In this document: positions 1 through 6,244 of the stretch, piece by piece
Numbering within the stretch: the first letter of the stretch is position 1
Layout: each line of letters begins with the position of its first letter
NCBI GenBank assembly: GCA_045631425.1
Contig: JAZQUR010000034.1
Span: forward strand, 1 to 6,563
Direction of reading: 5' to 3'
Origin: Treponema_I sp045631425
GTDB lineage: Bacteria; Spirochaetota; Spirochaetia; Treponematales; Treponemataceae
DNA: 6,563 nt
Program-made: the position numbers and the translations under genes
Notes under the pieces: generated by a model
Seen by the model: the letters and a program-made list of their open reading frames with translations, nothing else
Database searches by the model: none
What the model was told of the DNA's origin: nothing

Positions 1-8
1 GGGGGGGG
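1..8. repeat. Poly-G tract (at least 8 G) before the cyclase start
   Basis: The window opens with eight consecutive G residues, followed by nine bases (AATCTATAA) and the ATG at 18. The tract touches the window edge, so its true length is unknown. Its position makes it the only purine-rich candidate ribosome binding site for this gene. Homopolymeric G-runs near promoters or starts are known phase-variation switches in Treponema pallidum (for example upstream of some tpr genes). Whether this run varies cannot be told from a single sequence. Confidence 0.6.
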
Positions 9-17
9 AATCTATAA

Positions 18-2051
18 ATGAGTAAACGACTTGCAAAGATTTTTGCTCTTTTGATTTTATGTTTTTCTAGATTTCCTCTTTTTTCCCAGATATATGAAGT
101 GGAAAATCCTGATGCTTTATCAAAGCAAATGGAAATATTGAACTGTTACTGGGAATTCTTTCCAAGTACATTTATCAATCCAAACTTAAAAATCACTTCT
201 GATGAATATAATCTTGGTGTTTTTGCTGGTTACGATGATTTAGTTAATAAAAAATCTTCTGGAAGCATAACAGATTTTTCAACTTTCATAGATGAAGATT
301 CATTCGTTGATGTAGAAAATCTCTACCAAAAAGACCAAAAACAAGAAGTAAACTCAATTCTTGTTGACGTTCCAAGTTCTTGGAATGACTATCGTCTTGG
401 TGCACCATTTTCTAACGGTGCAGGTTCTGGCTCTTACCGATTATTAGTAAAAGGCTTAAATCCCCAAAAAACATACGGTTTTCACGTTTACGACTTATTT
501 TCCAACGCATTTTCCATTTATATAAACGGTGAAAACATCATAACTGTTGGTTCTCCAAATGTTGATTACACACAAACTGTTCCAGATTTAAGTATGGACT
601 TGGTATATTTCAAGCCAAATGCTGAGGGCGAAGCTAACTTTGTTTTACACATTTCAAATAATGTTCACAGAAACGGTGGAGCTTGGAACGCAATTAAATT
701 TGCAGAACGAGACTATATCGATACAAAATACAGAACTCAACTAAACTACGGATTTTTGTGTTTAGGCGCATTGTTCACAATCTTTTTGTATCAGATGCTT
801 TTATTTATTTTCCGAAAACTTGATTTTGGAAGTTTGTACTTAGCTCTCTTCTCTATTGTAATTTTAATTCGCTTGATTGTTACTCCAGTTTCCTTATTGG
901 AATACTTTTTCCCAAATATTCCTTACGTAATGGCGCTAAAACTTGAATACGTTGCCTTGATTTTCGGGCCAATGCTATTCTTGATGTATATGATTCGAAA
1001 GATGACAAAAATACTTCATCGGCCAGTTGTAGATGTATCATGTATTTTCGGAACAATTATCGGCATCATCGTTTTTGCATCAAATGCTTATGTCGCAAAC
1101 CGTTTCGTTCCAATTATTCAAACTTATTCAGTTCTCACATGTTTATACATTTTCATGATGATAGTTTTAAGTTATTTGCGAAAACCAACTTTGGAAACAG
1201 GACTTATGGTTTTTACCGCAATTTTCACAGCCCTAGGATTGGTTCACGATATTGCGGCTATCACAAATGTTTACATTATTTTGCCATCAACTAACTTGAT
1301 TTCATACGCTTTTATCGGATTCGTTTTTATCCAAGCAGTGCTTATTGCAAGACAACAAGAAAAAGCTTACAAATCCGTTATTCGATTAACCGAATCGCTA
1401 CAAAGTGCAAATGAGAGATATTCACGGTTTGTTCCAAAAGGTATTTTATCACTATTAAATAAAAAAAGCTTAGTTGATATTAAACCTGGTGAGTGGATAA
1501 GTAAAAAGGTTACTCTTTTGTGTTTTGATATTAAACATTTCTCTGCACAAACAGAATCTTGTACACCACAAACAATTTTGACTTTGCTTAACATCATTTT
1601 AGGCGAGATTTCTCCAATCGTGCGAAAATACGGTGGTTTTATCGAGAAATATCTAGGAGATGGAATTATTGCGATTTTCCCAAAAGACGGAAAATTGGCT
1701 TTTGACTGTGCTCTAGAAATTCAAGAAACTATAAAAGATTTACAGCCAAGACTAGAAAAAGAAAAAATGCCAAAGATTTCTGGTGGAATTGGAATTCACT
1801 ACGGAAAAGTAGTTCTTGGAACAGTTGGAAATTCAGAACGTCTTAACCAAATCACAGTTTCTAAAGATATTGAAACCGTTATGAAACTTGAATCAATTAC
1901 AAGAGTTTGTAATTTCAACATTATTGCAAGTCGCTCAGCTTACGAACATTGGGTTCCTGCAAACTGCTACAACGTAAAACCTCTGAAAGAAGAAGTTGCT
2001 TTCCAAGCCGGAATTAAAGAACTGGCTTTTGCTATCATAAACAAATTATAA
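18..2051 (+). CDS. 7TM-DISM-type membrane receptor with C-terminal class III adenylate/guanylate cyclase domain (divergent active site)
   Basis: This 677-residue protein looks like a sensor that would couple an external signal to cyclic nucleotide synthesis. A signal peptide (residues 1 to about 23, ending PLFS|Q) leads into a beta-rich periplasmic domain (about 24-240, jelly-roll-like text such as FSIYINGE). About seven hydrophobic helices follow (244-446), the arrangement of 7TMR-DISM receptors. A short linker with the cyclase-preceding signature RFVPKGILSLLNKKS (from about 462) then leads to the catalytic domain (about 498-650). Both metal-binding aspartates are visible (D504 in FDIKHFS, D548 in KYLGDG), as is the purine-site lysine (K544). 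The later motif, usually GDxVNxAxRLES, reads SKDIETVMKLES (615-626): aligned without gaps the specificity Asp is K616, the transition-state Asn is E619 and the Arg is K623. The domain may be weak, altered or purely regulatory. The first ATG is used because the signal peptide begins there. Spacing to the next gene suggests a separate unit. Confidence 0.88.
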   Translation: MSKRLAKIFALLILCFSRFPLFSQIYEVENPDALSKQMEILNCYWEFFPSTFINPNLKITSDEYNLGVFAGYDDLVNKKSSGSITDFSTFIDEDSFVDVENLYQKDQKQEVNSILVDVPSSWNDYRLGAPFSNGAGSGSYRLLVKGLNPQKTYGFHVYDLFSNAFSIYINGENIITVGSPNVDYTQTVPDLSMDLVYFKPNAEGEANFVLHISNNVHRNGGAWNAIKFAERDYIDTKYRTQLNYGFLCLGALFTIFLYQMLLFIFRKLDFGSLYLALFSIVILIRLIVTPVSLLEYFFPNIPYVMALKLEYVALIFGPMLFLMYMIRKMTKILHRPVVDVSCIFGTIIGIIVFASNAYVANRFVPIIQTYSVLTCLYIFMMIVLSYLRKPTLETGLMVFTAIFTALGLVHDIAAITNVYIILPSTNLISYAFIGFVFIQAVLIARQQEKAYKSVIRLTESLQSANERYSRFVPKGILSLLNKKSLVDIKPGEWISKKVTLLCFDIKHFSAQTESCTPQTILTLLNIILGEISPIVRKYGGFIEKYLGDGIIAIFPKDGKLAFDCALEIQETIKDLQPRLEKEKMPKISGGIGIHYGKVVLGTVGNSERLNQITVSKDIETVMKLESITRVCNFNIIASRSAYEHWVPANCYNVKPLKEEVAFQAGIKELAFAIINKL

Positions 2052-2064
2052 CCAACAAAGGCTA

Positions 2065-2093
2065 TTGCATAAAAAATTAGTTTTTCATATACT
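2065..2093 (+). promoter_or_regulatory. Probable sigma-70 promoter of the thi operon
   Basis: TTGCAT (2065-2070) and TATACT (2088-2093) are separated by exactly 17 bp. The -10 matches consensus at five of six positions; the -35 keeps only TTG. The predicted start would fall near 2099-2101, only a few bases before the riboswitch core, which is where a promoter for this leader must lie. Read by eye; no mapping data. Confidence 0.5.
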
Positions 2094-2100
2094 CAAGTCA

Positions 2101-2187
2101 TCAACCGGGGTGTGTATGGAACTGTTAGTTCTTATACTCTGAGATTATACCCGTAAACCTGATCTGGATAATACCAGCGGAGGAAGT
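2101..2187 (+). promoter_or_regulatory. TPP (THI-box) riboswitch controlling thiBPQ
   Basis: The conserved blocks of the thiamine pyrophosphate aptamer are all present and in order. GGGG (2107-2110) pairs with CCC (2150-2152). A P3 hairpin is formed by GTAT/ATAC (2114-2117 with 2134-2137) and GAAC/GTTC (2119-2122 with 2128-2131). The pyrimidine-binding CTGAGA lies at 2139-2144. CCTGATCTGGATAATACCAG (2158-2177) has CTGG/CCAG forming P5. CCT (2158-2160) pairs with AGG (2181-2183) as P4, and this AGG is part of the GGAGG Shine-Dalgarno (2179-2183) four bases before the thiB ATG. No terminator hairpin with a T-run lies between aptamer and gene. Control is therefore inferred to be translational: TPP binding closes P4 (and perhaps P1) and hides the ribosome site, reducing importer synthesis when TPP is plentiful. 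P1 is weak by eye; TCAT (2098-2101) could pair with ATGA (2188-2191) across the start codon. Confidence 0.95.
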
Positions 2188-3210
2188 ATGAAGACACGTC
2201 TTTTTACCATTTTCCTTTTTATTTTTAGTTTTTCTCTTGTTTTCGCAGGTGGCTCAAAAGAAGCCGATAATTCTCGCAACAATGAAGTTGTGATTTACGC
2301 CTACGATTCATTTTGTTCTGAATGGGGACCAGGTCCTGCCATTGTAAAAGCCTTTGAAGAAAAAACAGGCTACAAAGTTACAATGATAAGTGCAGGAGAT
2401 GCAGCCCAAGTTTTGTCCAAAGCAACTTTTGAAAAATCAAATCCAAAATCAGATGTTCTAATCGGAATTGATAACAATCTTTTAGACAAAGCAAAATCAC
2501 AAAACATTTTAGAAAGCTATAAACCACAAAACGCAGATGCTTTAATCGATAGCAATCTAGTTCTTGATTCAGAGTGGTTTTTATCACCTTTTGATTGGTC
2601 AAGTTTTGCAATGATTTTTGATAGTTACGCAAATGTACCAGCCCCTACTTGTCTTTCAGATTTAACAAAAGACATTTACAAAAAAAAGATTATCCTTATG
2701 GACCCACGCACAAGTACACCAGGACTTGGATTTGTAGCTTGGACTTTGGCTGAATATGGTCTTGACGGCATTGAAGATTTTTGGAAAGCATTAAAACCAA
2801 ATATTTTGACAATGGCTCCAGGCTGGGACACAGGTTATGGGCTTTTCTCTTCTGGAGAAGCACCACTTGTAATCAGCTACACCACAAGTCCTGCCTATCA
2901 CATTTACGACGGTGAAGATTACAGATACGTTGCTCTAGAATTTGAAAAAGGCCACCCAATGCAAATTGAAGGTGCAGGTCTTGTAAAAAATGCCAAAAAT
3001 CCAGAGGGCGGAAAAGCATTTTTAGATTTTCTAATTTCTAAAAAAGCTCAGGAAATTATCCCAGAAACACAGTGGATGTATCCAATCAACAATACTGTGG
3101 AATTGCCTTCTTGCTACGAAGTTTCTCCAGTTCCAGCAAAAACTCTAACAGTTGACCAAGCTGAACTAGAAAAAGCTGTAGAAAAAGTTTTAGCAATTCT
3201 TGCAGGTTAG
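2188..3210 (+). CDS. thiB: Thiamine ABC transporter, periplasmic substrate-binding protein ThiB
   Basis: This 340-residue protein captures thiamine (and probably its phosphates) in the periplasm and delivers it to ThiP. A signal peptide (1-20) ends VFA|GGSKE; there is no cysteine at the cleavage point, so it should be a soluble periplasmic protein rather than a lipoprotein. Family signatures are clear: SEWGPGPAI near residue 45, then SDVLIGIDNNLLD, which closely resembles E. coli ThiB (DWGPGPV, LGLDNNLLD), and GWDTGYGLFSSGEAPLVISY (212-231). W46, W213, Y231 and W296 sit where, as I recall the E. coli structure, aromatic residues line the thiamine pocket. Length is close to the roughly 330 residues usual for the family. 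The start is fixed by GGAGG at 2179-2183, which is part of the TPP riboswitch. It is the first gene of thiBPQ. Substrate assignment is strong because the riboswitch and the sequence agree. Confidence 0.95.
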   Translation: MKTRLFTIFLFIFSFSLVFAGGSKEADNSRNNEVVIYAYDSFCSEWGPGPAIVKAFEEKTGYKVTMISAGDAAQVLSKATFEKSNPKSDVLIGIDNNLLDKAKSQNILESYKPQNADALIDSNLVLDSEWFLSPFDWSSFAMIFDSYANVPAPTCLSDLTKDIYKKKIILMDPRTSTPGLGFVAWTLAEYGLDGIEDFWKALKPNILTMAPGWDTGYGLFSSGEAPLVISYTTSPAYHIYDGEDYRYVALEFEKGHPMQIEGAGLVKNAKNPEGGKAFLDFLISKKAQEIIPETQWMYPINNTVELPSCYEVSPVPAKTLTVDQAELEKAVEKVLAILAG

Positions 3211-3246
3211 TTTTTGCAGCCTGATTTTTAACTGGTTAATTCTACA

Positions 3247-3261
3247 AGATTTCTTAAATCT
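3247..3261 (+). other. Small AT-rich stem-loop in the thiB-thiP gap
   Basis: AGATTT (3247-3252) and AAATCT (3256-3261) form a perfect six-base-pair stem with a CTT loop in the 73-base gap between thiB and thiP. It is too weak and lacks the T-run for a convincing terminator. Hairpins after binding-protein genes often protect the upstream message from 3' exonucleases and so raise binding protein over permease; that role here is only a possibility. Confidence 0.25.
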
Positions 3262-3286
3262 AAAATAAGCCCCTTAGGACAATTTG

Positions 3287-4897
3287 ATGAAAAAAAGATT
3301 TTTCCAAACCACAACATATAATAGTCTCTATGTTGCTTCAATATTATTAACGATATTAGTGTTTTCTCTTTTTTTCATCACCCTAGTGGGAGCTTTTTTG
3401 CCACTAAAAGAAGAAACCAATTCTGTAAACTTTTTTGCCATTGGAAAAGTTTTGTGGTTCACCGTAAAACAAGCTTTTTTATCAACTTGTGTGGCTTTGT
3501 TAGTAGGACTTCCAATGGCCTATTTTTTAGCTTGTAAAAAGTTTTTCGGCAAAAAGTTTTTTTCATCCCTTTCATCAGTTTCCCTTTGCATTCCACCTTT
3601 AATTATGGCTTTGGGCTACGTTATGACCTTTGGAATGAACGGGACCATCAATCAATTTTTAGTAAAGATTTTTGGATTATCCGAAAGTCCTCTAACTTTT
3701 TTGTATTCCTTTTGGGGAATTGTTATAGTTCACGGATTTTATAACTTTCCTGTGATTATGGGCACAGTTTCTGAAAGTTGGAAAAACCTTCCAGAAGACA
3801 AATACTTTGTAGCTCAACTTGCTGGAGCCACAAGATTCAAGACTTTCAAAACTGTAACCTTACCTGGCATTTTACCCGCCATAGCCTCCAGTAGCATTAT
3901 AGTTTTTTTGTATTGTTTTTTCAGTTTTGTAATCGTTTTACTTTTTGGTACAGTTGGCTGTTCAACTTTGGAAGTGGAAATCTATCAAGCTGCAAAAAAC
4001 ACACTGGATTTTTCCTACGCTGCAAAACTTGCATTGATAGAAACTGTAACCGCCCTAGGCTTCGTTTTTTTGTATGTTTCAATTTCTAAAAAATCCCGAC
4101 TTGTAGAAAATTCAGCCACCAGCAAAAAAATATCTCCAAAAAACTTTTCAAACCTTTTTGGAAAAATATTTTTTGCCATAACAATTTTTGCAATCTTTTT
4201 ATTTTTAATTCTTCCCTTGATTTTAATATTTATCAAAGGATTTTCAAAATATCCTTCTCTTTTTAAGAAAAACTCCTTTTGGGAAGCTCTAAAAAACACA
4301 ATTTTCACAGGATTTTTCACAGGACTTTTATCTTCAATTTTGGCCTTGGTTTATAGCCTTTTTTCAAGAAAAATTGATCCCCTAAAAAAAAGCACAATCC
4401 TAAAAACGCTACCACTTTTGCCAATGGCAGTTTCTTCTGTAGTTTTAGGCTTTGGAATAATCAACTTTTCAACTTTTATAGATTTTTCCCCATCCAAATG
4501 GATTTTAATATTGATACAAACCTCTTTGGCCTGGCCTTTTGCCTTGCAACAAATCCAAAATCCCTTGGAAAAAATCTCCCTTGATGTAACAAATGTGGCT
4601 ACCCTACTTTCAAAAAATCCCTTAGACGTGATTTTCAAAGTGATATTGCCCCAGTTAAAAAAGCCTGTGTTCATCGCCTTTGGATTTGCCTTTGCCATCA
4701 GTGCTGGAGATGCAAGTCTTCCATTAATTTTGGGAATTCACAACTTTGAAACCTTGGCACTATACACATATCGGTTGGCTTCCAGCTACAAATTTGCAGA
4801 AGCCTGTTCCTGCGGTTCAATTTTGATAATAATCGGCATAACAGTTTTTGCCTTTGCCTCACAAAAATCAAACTTTCAAAAAAGGAAAATAAAATAA
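3287..4897 (+). CDS. thiP: Thiamine ABC transporter, fused permease ThiP
   Basis: This 536-residue inner-membrane protein forms the thiamine channel. It has two homologous permease halves of about six helices each, joined near residues 265-290 by a lysine/serine-rich linker. The first half carries a good EAA-type loop contacting the ATPase (about 176-196, QLAGATRFKTFKTVTLPGIL). The second loop is degenerate, reading VATLLSKNPLDVIFKVILPQ (437-456) with Ser in place of the usual Gly. Total length equals that of E. coli ThiP as I remember it, and the fused two-domain layout is typical of the ThiP/FbpB group. An iron-type FbpB permease is the main alternative, excluded by ThiB and the riboswitch. 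I start at the ATG at 3287, preceded by AGGA (3276-3279) with a seven-base spacer; a TTG directly before it is less likely. The stop TAA shares its last A with the thiQ ATG, suggesting translational coupling. Confidence 0.93.
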   Translation: MKKRFFQTTTYNSLYVASILLTILVFSLFFITLVGAFLPLKEETNSVNFFAIGKVLWFTVKQAFLSTCVALLVGLPMAYFLACKKFFGKKFFSSLSSVSLCIPPLIMALGYVMTFGMNGTINQFLVKIFGLSESPLTFLYSFWGIVIVHGFYNFPVIMGTVSESWKNLPEDKYFVAQLAGATRFKTFKTVTLPGILPAIASSSIIVFLYCFFSFVIVLLFGTVGCSTLEVEIYQAAKNTLDFSYAAKLALIETVTALGFVFLYVSISKKSRLVENSATSKKISPKNFSNLFGKIFFAITIFAIFLFLILPLILIFIKGFSKYPSLFKKNSFWEALKNTIFTGFFTGLLSSILALVYSLFSRKIDPLKKSTILKTLPLLPMAVSSVVLGFGIINFSTFIDFSPSKWILILIQTSLAWPFALQQIQNPLEKISLDVTNVATLLSKNPLDVIFKVILPQLKKPVFIAFGFAFAISAGDASLPLILGIHNFETLALYTYRLASSYKFAEACSCGSILIIIGITVFAFASQKSNFQKRKIK

Positions 4898-5574
4898 TGA
4901 ATTACTTAGAAATAGAAAATCTTCACATGGATTACGAAAATATTTCCATTGATTTTTCAGCAACCTTGGAAAAAGGCAAAACTCTTGCCATTGTGGGCCA
5001 CTCAGGTTCTGGGAAATCCACAATTCTTCGGATGATAGCAGGACTTTTACCCTCTGGAAAAAATGCAAAAATCCACCTTGATAATAAGGATATTACAAAA
5101 CTCCCCCCAAACAAGCGGGATATTGGAATGGTTTTTCAATCCCCTTGTCTTTTTGAGCATCTAAAAATAATTGATAATGCAACTTTTGCTCTAGATTGTA
5201 AAGGCATGTCCAAAAAACAACGTCATGAAATTGGAAAAGATTGGCTAAAACGCTTTGGCCTTGATTCCATGGAAGAGAGACTTCCTCTCACCTTGTCTGG
5301 TGGCGAAGCCCAAAGGGTTTCTCTTGTTCGCACACTGATTGCAGAACCCAAACTTGTGCTTTTTGACGAACCATTTTCAGCCCTAGATGCTCCACTCCGA
5401 AAAAAACTCACAGCGGATTTAAGCACTTGGCAAAAAGAACTAGGGTTTACCGCAATTCTTGTTACCCACGACATTGAAGAAGCAAAAAAACTGGGAGACA
5501 AAATAATCGTTATGAAAGCAGGAAAAATGATCTGGGAAGGATTTCCAGAGGAGTTTGAGGAAGAGTTGTTGTAA
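4897..5574 (+). CDS. thiQ: Thiamine ABC transporter, ATP-binding protein ThiQ
   Basis: This 225-residue cytoplasmic ATPase powers thiamine import through ThiP. All ABC motifs are intact: Walker A GHSGSGKST (34-42), Q-loop glutamine Q81 in VFQSPCLFEHL, signature LSGGEAQR (133-140), Walker B LVLFDEP (153-159) with catalytic E158, D-loop SALDAP, and switch histidine H191 in LVTHD. There is no C-terminal regulatory extension, and the length is close to E. coli ThiQ (about 230). Start: ATG overlapping the thiP stop by one base, with AGGA at 4883-4886 inside the end of thiP. As the last gene of thiBPQ it shares the riboswitch-controlled transcript. Sequence alone would not separate it from other spermidine/iron-type ATPases; the operon fixes the substrate. 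No obvious terminator hairpin follows it. Confidence 0.94.
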   Translation: MNYLEIENLHMDYENISIDFSATLEKGKTLAIVGHSGSGKSTILRMIAGLLPSGKNAKIHLDNKDITKLPPNKRDIGMVFQSPCLFEHLKIIDNATFALDCKGMSKKQRHEIGKDWLKRFGLDSMEERLPLTLSGGEAQRVSLVRTLIAEPKLVLFDEPFSALDAPLRKKLTADLSTWQKELGFTAILVTHDIEEAKKLGDKIIVMKAGKMIWEGFPEEFEEELL

Positions 5575-5750
5575 GAAGGTTTCTGAACATTATACAACTT
5601 TATGAAGAAAAAGAAAATCAGGATTGCTTTGAATTTTTAGAAAATAAAATTCGAGAAGCAAGTCAACAAATGATTAAAAGAATCTATTCAGAAGAAGTTT
5701 TAGATTTTCTAAATAGAACATCCTCGATTGTTGATGAAAAAGGTTTTTAA
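5559..5750 (+). pseudogene. Start-less open stretch, possible gene remnant after thiQ
   Basis: A frame shifted relative to thiQ stays open for about 63 codons from inside the thiQ end to a TAA at 5748-5750. From about 5577 it reads as a plausible helical, charged protein tail: RFLNIIQLYEEKENQDCFEF, then LENKIREASQQMIKRIYSEE, then VLDFLNRTSSIVDEKGF. No ATG, GTG or TTG start occurs before an internal ATG at 5670, and that one has no ribosome binding site. The pattern (amphipathic, E/K/I-rich, no start) fits the 3' remnant of a lost gene fused by deletion next to thiQ. I do not recognise the family. Chance openness in AT-rich DNA is the alternative. Confidence 0.3.
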
Positions 5751-5880
5751 CGGCTTGGCAACCCCTTGCATTTTACCATAAAAACTCGCCACGATTCCAC
5801 CTCACAGAAACACTAACTGAAGCTTTATCACTTTTAGGATGTATGACCATCTGTTTTCGGGACATAATCCTGCACCGTTG
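5751..5880. other. GC-richer intergenic block of unknown nature, possible repeat or decayed insertion
   Basis: By hand count about 58 of 130 bases are G or C (about 45%), against roughly 18% in the next 80 bases. AACGG (5749-5753) and CCGTT (5875-5879) form a short inverted pair at its edges. On the minus strand two short frames overlap out of register: 5865-5773 (30 codons from ATG, ending SVRWNRGEFLW) and 5792-5709 (27 codons from GTG, preceded by GAGGTGG, reading VASFYGKMQGVAKPLKTF). The plus strand is also open for about 46 codons without an early start. No known RNA gene or protein family is recognisable. It could be a dispersed Treponema-type repeat, an unrecognised structured RNA, or a fragment of foreign DNA. 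Confidence 0.35.
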
Positions 5881-5932
5881 AAAGTTTGTTATTTTATTAT
5901 TAAAGATTTTTTATTTTCGTGAAAACTTCCAC

Positions 5933-5961
5933 TTTTAAATGTTTTATTTTCGGTATATAAT
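5933..5961 (+). promoter_or_regulatory. Possible promoter before the DUF4143 remnant
   Basis: TATAAT at 5956-5961 is a perfect -10 hexamer. Seventeen bases upstream the sequence TTTTAA (5933-5938) is a poor -35. The surrounding DNA is extremely AT-rich, so a chance match is likely. An ATG at 5968 opens only a four-codon frame. Confidence 0.25.
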
Positions 5962-5971
5962 ATAGTTATGA

Positions 5972-6244
5972 GTGAAATATGAGCTTTTTTTTCATGAATA
6001 TTATTATACTCCAGAAGGGAAAAAAACTGAACAAAGATATGAAGTAATTTTTTTAATTGTAAAAAATGGTCATCTTTGTCCGATAGAAGTGAAGTCCTCA
6101 GCATATAAAAATCATGAATCTTTTGATTATTACGTAGAAAAGTACAACCCAAAAAAACATGATCGATTTATTATTTATACAAAAGATTTAGTACAAGATA
6201 ATGATATCATCTTTATACCAATTTATATGACGATGTGTTTATAA
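5972..6244 (+). pseudogene. C-terminal remnant of a DUF4143-type ATP-binding protein (AAA_14/DUF4143 family)
   Basis: Ninety codons from a GTG match the tail of the AAA_14-DUF4143 ATPases (normally about 400-450 residues): YYYTPEGKKTEQRYEVIFLI, then CPIEVKSSAYKNHESFDYY, then RFIIYTKDL, ending IPIYMTMCL. These segments correspond to the usual EIDFLI...PIEVKSS...YTKDL...PVYM pattern. The whole ATPase half (Walker A and B) is absent and no coding continuation is seen upstream, where a TGA directly precedes the GTG. The tail domain has a PD-(D/E)XK nuclease-like core: E39 and K41 (E-x-K) survive, but the first acidic position, D in EIDFLI, is I26 here, consistent with loss of constraint. An eight-T run (5985-5992) lies near the front. 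The family often occurs in many, frequently broken copies per genome. The fragment is almost certainly non-functional; the GTG start may never be used. Confidence 0.75.

Noticed and set aside
1040..1294. 84-codon plus-strand frame inside the cyclase gene
   Set aside because: It lies in another frame of a clearly coding transmembrane region, has low-complexity histidine/phenylalanine-rich content, and resembles no family.
2188..2260. ThiB as a lipoprotein
   Set aside because: Treponemal binding proteins are often lipoproteins, but the cleavage region reads VFA|GGS with no cysteine; the only nearby Cys is C43, well inside the mature protein.
4015..5114. Several minus-strand frames of 60-115 codons opposite thiP and thiQ
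   Set aside because: They are shadows of genes with complete motif sets on the plus strand; none shows a recognisable domain or its own ribosome binding site.
5223..5597. 124-codon minus-strand frame opposite the thiQ 3' half
   Set aside because: It is serine-rich antisense text of the conserved ABC motifs; the true gene is on the other strand.
5751..5880. A tRNA, tmRNA or other classical RNA gene in the GC-rich block
   Set aside because: No cloverleaf, T-loop GTTCRA motif or other recognisable RNA signature was found by eye; left as an unassigned block.
5889..6152. 87-codon minus-strand frame opposite the DUF4143 remnant
   Set aside because: The plus strand here matches a known family tail, and the minus-strand reading is AT-driven lysine/leucine-rich sequence with no features.
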